Assembly: GCA_020435885.1 (NCBI GenBank) | Contig: JAGQYU010000215.1 | Coordinates: 1-11,135, forward strand | Length of the DNA: 11,135 nt | Source of the DNA: Flavobacteriaceae bacterium | Lineage (GTDB): Bacteria > Bacteroidota > Bacteroidia > Flavobacteriales > Flavobacteriaceae | Direction of reading: 5' to 3' | Part shown: one piece after another, positions 1 to 6,205 of the stretch | How the letters are laid out: each line of letters begins with the position of its first letter | Position numbering within the stretch: the stretch's first letter is position 1 | Notes under the pieces: model-generated | Seen by the model: only the letters and a program-made list of their open reading frames with translations | Database searches by the model: none | What the model was told of the DNA's origin: nothing | Translations under genes and position numbers: made by a program

Positions 1-219
1 TTTCAAATGGAAAATGCGTTGAGCAAAGAAGAAACGTTAAAAGGAATGACCATTTGGGCAGCTTATTCTAACTTTGAAGAAGCTGAAAAAGGAAGTATTG
101 AACCTAATAAATTTGCTGATTTTTGCATCCTTGACAGTGATATAATGACTATTCCTGCGCAAGAAGTGCCAACTATAAAAGTGCTTGAAACGTATGTAAA
201 TGGTGAAAAAGTGAATTAA
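1..219 (+). CDS. YtcJ-like amidohydrolase, C-terminal fragment (5' end outside window)
   Basis: The reading frame is open from base 1, so the 72 visible residues are only the tail of a longer protein and the ATG at position 7 is an internal methionine. The tail resembles the end of amidohydrolase family 3 (YtcJ-like) enzymes. It has a helix with ALSKEETLKGMTIWAAYSNF, then a GSIEPNKFADFCILD stretch, a DIMTIP segment and a final strand ending in a VNGEKV motif. In the family this part rebuilds the small beta-sandwich domain beside the TIM barrel. The metal ligands and catalytic residues lie upstream and cannot be checked, so the substrate is unknown; the family hydrolyses C-N bonds in varied amides and cyclic compounds. 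The TAA stop overlaps the stop of the convergent DUF2911 gene, and no hairpin terminator is visible between them. Confidence 0.85.
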   Translation, partial: FQMENALSKEETLKGMTIWAAYSNFEEAEKGSIEPNKFADFCILDSDIMTIPAQEVPTIKVLETYVNGEKVN

Positions 220-785
220 TTACTTGCGTAGGCCGAACGGTATCTGAAAGCCATGGGTATGGCTACTCTAATAGCGTCCCAAGCCAACACCATTTCTACT
301 TTGTCTTCTCTTTCTTTAAAAGCTATGGAAAAAGCATCTAATTCTTCAGCTTTGCTGATAGGAACTTTCACTTTTGCCACATCAAAAGTAGGATCATATT
401 GAAAAGCGCCCAACACATCTGTATTTGAATTGAGAATAACTTCCCATTCATTTTCATTAGGAATGGTGTACAATACATAAGTACCCGCTTTTATTTGCTG
501 ATCGCCAAAAATAACATCTTGATAAAACTTTACTTCAGTGGCCTCATTAGCTCCAGTTCTCCATATTTTACCATAAGGAACTATATTTCCAAATACAGCC
601 TTTCCATTCTTTTGAGGTCTGCCATACACCACTTTAATTAAGGGCGGAGTAGCTTTGCTTTCTCTGTAATAAGAAATATCATGCGGCGCTTCATCTAAGC
701 CTTTAAAAGATTGAGAATTTGCTTCCACTGTTAAAAACATGCTCGCTAATACTAAAAACAAACCGAAAGAATACTGCCTTTTCAT
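216..785 (-). CDS. Secreted DUF2911 family protein
   Basis: A 189-residue protein of the DUF2911 family, common in Bacteroidota and without an established function. Residues 1-24 form a signal peptide: a basic start, a hydrophobic core (about 7-20), then an EANSQ junction. The mature protein is therefore probably periplasmic or outside the cell. Family hallmarks are the YGRPQKNGKAVFG stretch (54-66), PYGKIWRTGANEATE (70-84) and AGTYVLYTIP (100-109), followed by a beta-rich C-terminal half. The start chosen is the ATG at 783-785. A TTG three bases further upstream would add one residue but is less likely. Length suits a single-domain member without the C-terminal repeats found in some relatives. 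The gene is divergent from asnB and convergent with the amidohydrolase, so it is probably transcribed alone. I found no perfect TAnnTTTG element ahead of it. Confidence 0.88.
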   Translation of the reverse strand: MKRQYSFGLFLVLASMFLTVEANSQSFKGLDEAPHDISYYRESKATPPLIKVVYGRPQKNGKAVFGNIVPYGKIWRTGANEATEVKFYQDVIFGDQQIKAGTYVLYTIPNENEWEVILNSNTDVLGAFQYDPTFDVAKVKVPISKAEELDAFSIAFKEREDKVEMVLAWDAIRVAIPMAFRYRSAYASN

Positions 786-888
786 CAAGATTATGATTTT
801 ACATGATATTAACGGTACTTCTCTACCATTTATTTTATTAGCTCAACTTAAAAATCTTAAGCTCAATTCACATATTTGGTATTTTTTG

Positions 889-931
889 TTATAATTATAA
901 ACTATTTTATAGTTTTATATTATAATTATAA
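889..931. repeat. Pair of identical 12-bp palindromes flanking a small dyad (candidate operator)
   Basis: The perfect palindrome TTATAATTATAA occurs at 889-900 and again at 920-931, 31 bp start to start, or about three helical turns. Between them is a 7-bp inverted repeat, AAACTAT/ATAGTTT (899-905 with 909-915, TTT loop). The whole lies in the 217-base interval between the divergent DUF2911 gene and asnB. That position suits a regulator-binding site, but the surroundings are very AT-rich, which makes such palindromes easier to form by chance. No regulator is identified. Confidence 0.4.
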
Positions 932-1002
932 ATCAATTTTTTATTTTCATTTATATAGTGAAATAAAAACTAAACATTTGCATCAGAATAAAAATAAATG
1001 AT

Positions 1003-2676
1003 ATGTGTGGAATAGTTTGTGCTTTTGACTTAAAACAGAAAGCAGAGGAGTTACGCCCTCAAATCTTGGAGATGTCTAAAAAAGTTCGTCATCGTGGGCC
1101 GGACTGGAGTGGTATTTATAGTGATGATAAAGCTATTTTGGCTCACGAACGTTTAGCTATTGTTGATCCGGCCTCCGGAAAACAACCTTTATATAGCGAA
1201 GACAAAAAATTGATATTGGCCGCCAACGGCGAAATATATAATCACAGAGAGTTAAAAAAGCAATTTGTTGGAAAATATAACTTTCAAACAGAGTCAGACT
1301 GCGAAGTTATTTTAGCTCTTTACCAAGAAAAAGGTGTACATTTTATTGATGAAATGAACGGTATTTTTGGATTTGCTATTTATGATGTTGACAAAGACGA
1401 ATATTTTGTAGCCCGTGATCATATTGGTATTATACCATTATATATTGGATGGGATCAAAATGGAACATTCTATGTGGCTTCTGAATTAAAAGCTTTAGAA
1501 GGCGTTTGTACTAAAATTCAACTTTTCCCTCCGGGGCATTATTTGCATAGCAGCGATGGAAAATTTGTAAAATGGTACGATAGAGATTGGACTGAATACG
1601 ATGCAGTTAAAGACAATGAAACCAATATTAAAGCCATCAAAGAGGGGTTGGAAGCTGCTGTTCATAGACAGCTAATGAGCGATGTACCCTATGGAGTATT
1701 ACTTTCTGGTGGGTTGGATTCATCCGTTACTTCGGCCATAGCCAAAAAATATGCTCAAAAACGTATTGAAAGTGATGATACAACTGATGCATGGTGGCCG
1801 CAACTACACTCCTTTTCTGTAGGATTGGAAGGCTCACCGGATTTAGCTGCGGCTAGAAAAGTTGCCAATCATATAGGTACTGTTCATCATGAAATAAAAT
1901 TTACCATACAGGAAGGATTAGATGCCATACGAGATGTAATTTACCACTTGGAAACCTATGATATTACAACCATTAGAGCCTCCACACCTATGTACTTAAT
2001 GGCACGTGTCATCAAATCTATGGGTATTAAAATGGTACTTTCCGGTGAAGGAGCTGATGAGTTGTTTGGGGGTTATTTGTACTTTCACAAAGCGCCAAAC
2101 GATAAAGAATTTCATGAAGAAACTGTTCGTAAATTAAGCAAATTGCACATGTACGATTGTTTGCGTGCTAACAAATCATTAGCCGCATGGGGTATTGAAG
2201 GACGTGTACCATTTTTAGATAAAGAATTTATAGACATCGCTATGCGTATTAATCCTAAAGATAAAATGATCAATAAAGAGCGTATGGAAAAATGGGTGGT
2301 ACGCAAGGCTTTTGAAGATTATTTACCCGAAAGTGTTGCATGGAGGCAAAAAGAGCAATTTTCTGACGGAGTAGGTTATAGTTGGATAGACACTTTGAAA
2401 GAAGTTGTAAATAGAGAGGTGACTGATGAGCAGATGAAAAATGCACATTACCGTTTTCCTATTCAAACACCTCAAAACAAAGAGGAGTTCTATTATAGGT
2501 CTATTTTTGAAGAGCATTTCCCTAGTGATGCTTCTGCTTTAAGCGTTCCACAAGAAGCTTCTGTAGCATGTAGCACCAAAATCGCATTGGAATGGGATGA
2601 AGCTTTTAAAAACATGAATGATCCTTCCGGTAGGGCTGTTGCTAAAGTACATACAGATGCTTATGTTAAAGGATAG
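1003..2676 (+). CDS. asnB: Glutamine-hydrolysing asparagine synthetase B
   Basis: Makes asparagine from aspartate, glutamine and ATP in the cytoplasm. The 557-residue length is close to that of E. coli AsnB. The start is fixed by MCGI: after methionine removal Cys2 becomes the N-terminal nucleophile of the class II glutamine amidotransferase domain (2 to about 185). Glutamine-pocket residues are visible at Arg50 (HERLAIVD) and Asn75-Gly76-Glu77 (NGEIYNH). The synthetase domain has the ATP pyrophosphatase loop SGGLDSS (235-241), the SGEGADELFGGY motif (347-358) and the NKSLAAWGIEGRVPFLD segment (390-406), so both active sites appear intact. The last 40 or so residues are less conserved. The gene is alone between a divergent neighbour and a strong terminator at 2696. 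The upstream interval lacks a perfect TAnnTTTG; the nearest likeness is TAAACATTTG at 971-980. Regulation is not apparent, apart from the palindromes at 889-931. Confidence 0.97.
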   Translation: MCGIVCAFDLKQKAEELRPQILEMSKKVRHRGPDWSGIYSDDKAILAHERLAIVDPASGKQPLYSEDKKLILAANGEIYNHRELKKQFVGKYNFQTESDCEVILALYQEKGVHFIDEMNGIFGFAIYDVDKDEYFVARDHIGIIPLYIGWDQNGTFYVASELKALEGVCTKIQLFPPGHYLHSSDGKFVKWYDRDWTEYDAVKDNETNIKAIKEGLEAAVHRQLMSDVPYGVLLSGGLDSSVTSAIAKKYAQKRIESDDTTDAWWPQLHSFSVGLEGSPDLAAARKVANHIGTVHHEIKFTIQEGLDAIRDVIYHLETYDITTIRASTPMYLMARVIKSMGIKMVLSGEGADELFGGYLYFHKAPNDKEFHEETVRKLSKLHMYDCLRANKSLAAWGIEGRVPFLDKEFIDIAMRINPKDKMINKERMEKWVVRKAFEDYLPESVAWRQKEQFSDGVGYSWIDTLKEVVNREVTDEQMKNAHYRFPIQTPQNKEEFYYRSIFEEHFPSDASALSVPQEASVACSTKIALEWDEAFKNMNDPSGRAVAKVHTDAYVKG

Positions 2677-2695
2677 ATTTTAATAGACCGTGTTG

Positions 2696-2723
2696 AAAAA
2701 ACTCCGATTAATCGGAGTTTTTT
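2696..2723 (+). terminator. Rho-independent terminator of asnB
   Basis: A 12-bp perfect stem, AAAAAACTCCGA (2696-2707) with TCGGAGTTTTTT (2712-2723), closes on a TTAA loop and ends in a T-run. It lies 20 bases after the asnB stop. The A-run on the other arm would make it work on the opposite strand too, but no minus-strand gene ends here. Confidence 0.9.
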
Positions 2724-2734
2724 ATTTTTTATAA

Positions 2735-2742
2735 TATCTTTG
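2735..2742 (+). promoter_or_regulatory. Candidate -7 promoter element TATCTTTG for the DUF2807 gene
   Basis: A perfect match to the Bacteroidota -7 consensus TAnnTTTG, 19 bases before the ATG at 2762 and just after the asnB terminator. No clear -33 TTG is present; that position falls in the terminator's T-run. The inferred leader would be very short. Confidence 0.5.
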
Positions 2743-2761
2743 GTATTCATAAATTTCTACC

Positions 2762-3589
2762 ATGAAGTCAGTTAACTACTTTTTAAGCATTGTTGCCTTT
2801 TTATTAGTTCTTACAGTTTCTGCTCAGGAAAAATTAAAAGGCAATCGAATTGTTACTACTGAAAACAGAGGTAATTTTGATTTTGAAAAGATAGAGATCG
2901 GTGATGGTATTGATGTGCTTATATCACAAGGTGATGAAACTTCCGTTTCTGTAGAAGCCGATGAAAATTTGATGGATGCCATTATAACTGAGGTAAACAA
3001 TAATACATTAACCATCAAACTTTCTGAAGAAATCCGTTCAAAAAAAGAATTAAAAGTACTTGTTACAGCAAATTCCTTATTGAACCAAATCACCATAAAA
3101 GATAAATCAGACATAACATCCAATAGCACACTTTTTTTAGATTCCTTTACGCTAAATGCGGAAGGCGACTCTAAAGTTTCACTAAATTTAGATGTGATTC
3201 ATTTTTACCTGAACAACAATGAAAGTGCTAATATAAACCTATCTGTTAAAGGTGAAGAAGTGTATTTGAAAGCTAATAAAACAGGTAAAGGAAAAGTAAA
3301 CATTAGTGCAGATAAAGTAGAAGTAATCACTCAGGGCAGTTCATCATTAGAATTGACCGGAGAGTGTAAAAGTTTGAATATAAAAGCTGAAAATAGAAGC
3401 AATGCAAGAGCTGCAGAATTGGAAACTGAAGAAACAATAGTTACCAGTTCTGATACTTCTAATGCATTTGTAAATGCAAAAATTAAGCTAACTGTTTCAG
3501 CTATAAATTCATCGGAAGTATCTATATATGGCCAGCCGCAAATAATCATCGAAAAATTTGCAGACAAAGCTATACTTAGAAAAAAATAG
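2762..3589 (+). CDS. Secreted DUF2807 (head GIN domain) protein
   Basis: A 275-residue protein of the DUF2807 family, annotated elsewhere as a putative autotransporter adhesin with a head GIN domain; its biochemical role is not established. Residues 1-21 form a signal peptide (hydrophobic core 6-18, cleavage after TVSA before Gln22), so it is exported. The mature part is rich in short beta strands. It opens with the family's characteristic FEKIEIGDGIDVLISQG segment (41-57), continues with repeated strands rich in Asn, Ser, Lys and Glu that suggest a right-handed beta-solenoid, and ends near YGQP (256-259) with a basic tail. No transmembrane beta-barrel or LPXTG-like anchor is seen, so the adhesin label is weak. 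It sits 64 bases upstream of a response regulator gene and may belong to the same regulatory unit, although a possible weak hairpin follows its stop. It has its own candidate promoter. Confidence 0.85.
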   Translation: MKSVNYFLSIVAFLLVLTVSAQEKLKGNRIVTTENRGNFDFEKIEIGDGIDVLISQGDETSVSVEADENLMDAIITEVNNNTLTIKLSEEIRSKKELKVLVTANSLLNQITIKDKSDITSNSTLFLDSFTLNAEGDSKVSLNLDVIHFYLNNNESANINLSVKGEEVYLKANKTGKGKVNISADKVEVITQGSSSLELTGECKSLNIKAENRSNARAAELETEETIVTSSDTSNAFVNAKIKLTVSAINSSEVSIYGQPQIIIEKFADKAILRKK

Positions 3590-3603
3590 CATTGCTATTT
3601 CGT
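3584..3603 (+). terminator. Possible weak terminator overlapping the DUF2807 stop codon
   Basis: A 7-bp stem, AAATAGC (3584-3590) with GCTATTT (3594-3600), has a 3-base loop and is followed by CG and five T's. The stem is AT-rich and the loop tight, so termination would be partial at best. Read-through into the response regulator gene is plausible. Confidence 0.35.
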
Positions 3604-3653
3604 TTTTAAAAATTAACTATCAAAGCCTTATCATCATTAAATAACTCTAGAAT

Positions 3654-4331
3654 ATGAAGATTTTAATTGTTGAAGACGAAATTGAATTGCTGGAAACCAT
3701 AACCAGCTATCTAAAGAATGAAGATTTTATGTGTGAAAAGGCTTCCACTTTTTTTGATGCGGAAGACAAACTCATAAGTTTTAAATATGATATTGTAATT
3801 CTGGATATAACCTTGCCGGATGGCAGCGGAATAGACCTGCTCAAAACCATTAAAAAACACTCACCAAACACAGGTGTTTTGATAGTTTCTGCAAAAAATT
3901 CATTAGATGATAAACTTACCGGGTTAGACCTTGGTGCTGATGATTACATTACAAAACCATTTCATTTAGCTGAGTTGAATTCTCGCATCAATTCACTGAT
4001 TCGCAGAAGAAAATTTGCTGGAGATGATACCATTGAATTTAACGAAATAACTGTATTTCCTTCTTCCAAAACTGCAACGGTAAACGGCAAACCTGTAGAA
4101 CTCACCAAAAAAGAGTATAATCTTTTGGTATATTTTATCACTAATAAAAATAAAGTATTAACCAAAGAATCTATTGCAGAACATTTGTGGGGAGATGATA
4201 TTGAAATGGCTGACAGTTATGATTTTATATACACCCACATGGGTAATCTCAGAAAAAAACTAAAAAAACTTGGTGCTCCAAATTACTTGCAAACCATGTA
4301 CGGACTGGGATATAAATTTGCTGACAAATAA
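3654..4331 (+). CDS. OmpR/PhoB-family response regulator
   Basis: A 225-residue cytoplasmic transcription factor with an N-terminal receiver domain (1 to about 115) and a C-terminal winged-helix DNA-binding domain (about 125-224). The phosphorylation machinery is complete: acidic pocket Glu7-Asp8, phospho-acceptor Asp51 (in VILDITLPDGSG), switch Ser79 (VSAK) and Lys101-Pro102 (ITKPF). The output domain shows the family pattern VELTKKEYNLL, then HLWGDD, then the recognition region THMGNLRKKLKK and a final hairpin MYGLGYKF. Its stop shares one base with the start of the histidine kinase gene, so the two are almost certainly translationally coupled partners. No TAnnTTTG match lies just upstream; transcription may come through from the DUF2807 gene or from an unrecognised promoter. 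Target genes are unknown; the neighbouring secreted-protein genes are obvious candidates. Confidence 0.95.
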   Translation: MKILIVEDEIELLETITSYLKNEDFMCEKASTFFDAEDKLISFKYDIVILDITLPDGSGIDLLKTIKKHSPNTGVLIVSAKNSLDDKLTGLDLGADDYITKPFHLAELNSRINSLIRRRKFAGDDTIEFNEITVFPSSKTATVNGKPVELTKKEYNLLVYFITNKNKVLTKESIAEHLWGDDIEMADSYDFIYTHMGNLRKKLKKLGAPNYLQTMYGLGYKFADK

Positions 4332-5599
4332 TGAAGCTGATTGAAAGAACTGGCAGAACGTACCTTTTCCTCTCGGTAATTATATCATTGCTTTTTGGAG
4401 GCATCCTTATCTTTGTTTTAACCAAAGTAATGAACAGTCGGTTAGATGAGCAACTCTTTTATAATAAGGAAGTAATTGCCAAAAGAATAAAATATGATAT
4501 TCCTTTAACAATTTTTGATGAGCCTGTAGAGCTAAATGATGCTGAAAACAGAATGTATCCGAATGACACTGTAATTTATAAAGATACACTTATCCTCAGA
4601 GCTATTAAAGGAGAAGGCGTAAATGAATTTGAAAAATACAGACAATTAAAAGCCTATGAAACATTGCATGGCACACGTTATAAAATTGTTGCCCGTAATT
4701 CTTTAGTAAGGAATCAAGATTTTATTTGGGTTATTGTACTTTCCACATTCATTATTATTTTATTGCTGCTTACCGGACTATGGATTTTAAATACGCAGAT
4801 AGCAAAAAATATATGGAAACCATTCAATACAAATTTAGACCGTTTGAAAAATTTTTCTATTCAGGATCAAAACCCTATAGAACTGGAACCTTCTAATATT
4901 GATGAATTCAAACAACTGAATACTTCTATCAAAAGTCTTACGCAAAAATTACAATCAGACTTTAACAATCTGAAGGAGTTTTCAGAAAATGCTTCGCATG
5001 AAATGCAAACCCCGTTAGCAATAATGCTCTCTAAAATTGAACTGTTATTGCAAAACCCTGAGCTCAAAAGAGAACAAACCCTGCAGCTTCAATCTATATA
5101 TCAGGCAACTAAAAGATTATCTAAATTAAGTAAAACTCTTTTGCTATTAGCCAAAGTAGAAAACCAACAATTTAATGTTAAAGAGGAAATCTCTTTAAAA
5201 GATCTTATTGAAAAACAGTTAGAGAATTATGAAGATTTTATTATTAATAAAAATATCACCGTTACTACTGATCTTTCTGACAAAACTATTGAAGCTAACT
5301 CAATGCTGGTAGATACTCTTATTTCTAATCTTCTTAGCAATGCTATCAAACATAATGTACAAGACGGAAAAATTGAAATTACCTATTATAGAGATATCCT
5401 TATCTTTTCCAATACCGGAAAACCACTTCAACAAAATCCAGAAAATCTTTTCAATCGCTTTAAGAAAGCAAGCAATTTAAAAGACTCTTTAGGCCTGGGT
5501 CTGTCTATTGTTAAGCAGATATGCGATGTAAATAATTGGAATTTAAGTTACGCCCAAGAAGACGATCTGCATCAAATTTCTGTTTTTTTTCAATCTTAA
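4331..5599 (+). CDS. Membrane sensor histidine kinase
   Basis: A 422-residue inner-membrane kinase, the likely partner of the preceding regulator (ATG overlaps that gene's TAA). A short cytoplasmic start is followed by TM1 (about 11-31), a periplasmic sensor region of about 100 residues (32-130) without a recognised domain, TM2 (about 131-153) and a linker. The dimerisation/phospho-acceptor helix has His223 in ENASHEMQTPLA. The ATPase domain shows the N box NLLSNAIKHN (333-342), with Asn337 the expected Mg-ATP ligand, and a G2 box SLGLGLSIVKQI (386-397). The usual DxGxG of the G1 box is replaced by SNTGKP (360-365), so the adenine-contacting Asp appears to be Asn. The protein is otherwise of normal length and probably active. 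The signal is unknown; a small sensor loop would fit a peptide, metal ion or membrane stress. Confidence 0.94.
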   Translation: MKLIERTGRTYLFLSVIISLLFGGILIFVLTKVMNSRLDEQLFYNKEVIAKRIKYDIPLTIFDEPVELNDAENRMYPNDTVIYKDTLILRAIKGEGVNEFEKYRQLKAYETLHGTRYKIVARNSLVRNQDFIWVIVLSTFIIILLLLTGLWILNTQIAKNIWKPFNTNLDRLKNFSIQDQNPIELEPSNIDEFKQLNTSIKSLTQKLQSDFNNLKEFSENASHEMQTPLAIMLSKIELLLQNPELKREQTLQLQSIYQATKRLSKLSKTLLLLAKVENQQFNVKEEISLKDLIEKQLENYEDFIINKNITVTTDLSDKTIEANSMLVDTLISNLLSNAIKHNVQDGKIEITYYRDILIFSNTGKPLQQNPENLFNRFKKASNLKDSLGLGLSIVKQICDVNNWNLSYAQEDDLHQISVFFQS

Positions 5600-5621
5600 G
5601 AATTCCTTTAGATTCTGTAGC

Positions 5622-5629
5622 TACATTTG
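5622..5629 (+). promoter_or_regulatory. Candidate -7 promoter element TACATTTG for the PepSY-like gene
   Basis: A perfect TAnnTTTG match, 23 bases after the kinase stop and 42 bases before the ATG at 5672. It implies that the small secreted-protein gene can be transcribed separately from the kinase operon. No convincing -33 TTG is seen at 17-23 bases upstream. Confidence 0.5.
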
Positions 5630-5642
5630 GACTATAAACAAA

Positions 5643-5666
5643 CAAAAACTAAGTTCAAAAACTAAG
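5643..5666 (+). repeat. 11-bp direct repeat CAAAAACTAAG in the PepSY-like gene leader
   Basis: CAAAAACTAAG occurs at 5643-5653 and 5656-5666, identical and 13 bases apart. The second copy runs into AAGGA just ahead of the ATG at 5672. It lies downstream of the inferred -7 element, so it would be in the transcribed leader. It may be a regulator site, a translation-enhancing A-rich leader, or a chance duplication. Confidence 0.45.
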
Positions 5667-5671
5667 GAATC

Positions 5672-6016
5672 ATGAGAAAATTAAGTTCATTATTGGTATT
5701 TGCAATGTTTGCTCTGATCAGCACAGCAACATTTGCACAGGAAGAAGTAAAAAAAGAAACTGAAACAGTTGTTAAAGCTGTTCAAGACAAAGTTGAAATT
5801 CAACTTAGCGAATTACCAGAAGCCGTAACCAAAACCTTAGCAGAATCTTTTGCAGATTACACAGCAGAAAAAGCTTACAAAACTACTAAAGAAGGAAAGG
5901 AAGTCTATATTGTAAAACTTTCTAAAGAAGGAGAAAAAATTAAAGTTTTTGTAGATGCTGAAGGTACTGTTATTGAGAAAAAAGAACTAAACGATTCACA
6001 GAGCAAATTGGGTTGA
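5672..6016 (+). CDS. Small secreted PepSY-like protein
   Basis: A 114-residue exported protein. Residues 1-22 form a signal peptide (RK start, hydrophobic core 6-18, cleavage after TFA before Gln23). The mature 92 residues start with a charged helix (24-42). They then have the arrangement of the PepSY-like/BLIP-like fold: a helix LSELPEAVTKTLAESFADY (46-64), a strand around AEKAYKTT, a strand EVYIVKLS (77-84), and a strand KIKVFVDAEGTVIEKKE (89-105). No cysteines or lipobox are present, so it is probably soluble in the periplasm. Proteins of this fold often lie beside two-component systems in Bacteroidota, and here the gene directly follows the kinase with its own promoter. That suggests it is a target or modulator of the system, which remains inference. 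An AAGGA sequence sits three bases ahead of the start codon, unusually Shine-Dalgarno-like for this phylum but close. Confidence 0.75.
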   Translation: MRKLSSLLVFAMFALISTATFAQEEVKKETETVVKAVQDKVEIQLSELPEAVTKTLAESFADYTAEKAYKTTKEGKEVYIVKLSKEGEKIKVFVDAEGTVIEKKELNDSQSKLG

Positions 6017-6028
6017 TTGCTTTTAATT

Positions 6029-6070
6029 AGAAACAGCTTAAAAGCTTCTACAACTTAAGCTGTTTCTTTT
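6029..6070 (+). terminator. Terminator of the PepSY-like gene
   Basis: A 13-bp perfect stem, 6029-6041 (AGAAACAGCTTAA) with 6055-6067 (TTAAGCTGTTTCT), with a 13-base loop and a short TTTT at 6067-6070. It begins 13 bases after the stop. The T-tract is short and interrupted by C, so some read-through is possible. Confidence 0.75.
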
Positions 6071-6085
6071 CTTCAAATGAAACAA

Positions 6086-6160
6086 TTTTAGAAGCGCTAA
6101 AACACTCTAAATTTAAATACTTCTCTCTCGTAGAGAACTTGTTAATAACTTCCGTTATTA
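6086..6160. repeat. Three small consecutive inverted repeats upstream of gyrB
   Basis: TTTTAG-AAGCG-CTAAAA (6086-6102), TTCTCT-CTCGT-AGAGAA (6121-6137) and TAATAAC-TTCC-GTTATTA (6143-6160) lie in a row between two larger hairpins. No open reading frame with family resemblance covers them, and no TAnnTTTG element is seen before them. They may be structure in the 3' tail of the upstream mRNA, protein-binding dyads near the gyrB promoter, or chance in AT-rich DNA. Confidence 0.35.
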
Positions 6161-6169
6161 TACACTCGG

Positions 6170-6195
6170 AAAACACGCTCAAACGAGCGTGTTTT
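6170..6195 (+). terminator. Strong hairpin terminator just upstream of the gyrB promoter
   Basis: An 11-bp perfect stem, AAAACACGCTC (6170-6180) with GAGCGTGTTTT (6185-6195), closes on an AAAC tetraloop and ends in TTTT. It probably isolates gyrB from upstream transcription. It ends only two bases before the inferred gyrB -7 element, so it overlaps where RNA polymerase would bind. Confidence 0.75.
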
Positions 6196-6197
6196 CT

Positions 6198-6205
6198 TAT
6201 ATTTG
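6198..6205 (+). promoter_or_regulatory. Candidate -7 promoter element TATATTTG for gyrB
   Basis: A perfect TAnnTTTG match, 40 bases before the gyrB ATG at 6246. It supports that start over the in-frame ATG at 6189, which would lie upstream of the predicted transcription start. No TTG -33 element is evident, as the expected position is inside the preceding hairpin. Confidence 0.55.

Noticed and set aside
786..788. TTG start one codon upstream of the DUF2911 ATG
   Set aside because: It adds a single residue with no benefit. The ATG at 783-785 gives a normal signal peptide.
971..980. TAAACATTTG as the asnB promoter
   Set aside because: The spacing between TA and TTTG is four bases instead of two, and it lies only 22 bases before the ATG. 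It was not listed as a promoter.
2824..3129. Minus-strand 101-codon ORF inside the DUF2807 gene
   Set aside because: It is antisense to a gene with clear signal peptide and family features. Its Ser/Phe-rich composition is what the complement of a Lys/Glu-rich coding sequence gives.
2762..3589. Calling the DUF2807 protein a true adhesin or autotransporter
   Set aside because: No transmembrane beta-barrel, type V secretion domain or surface anchor is visible. The label comes only from the family's historical name.
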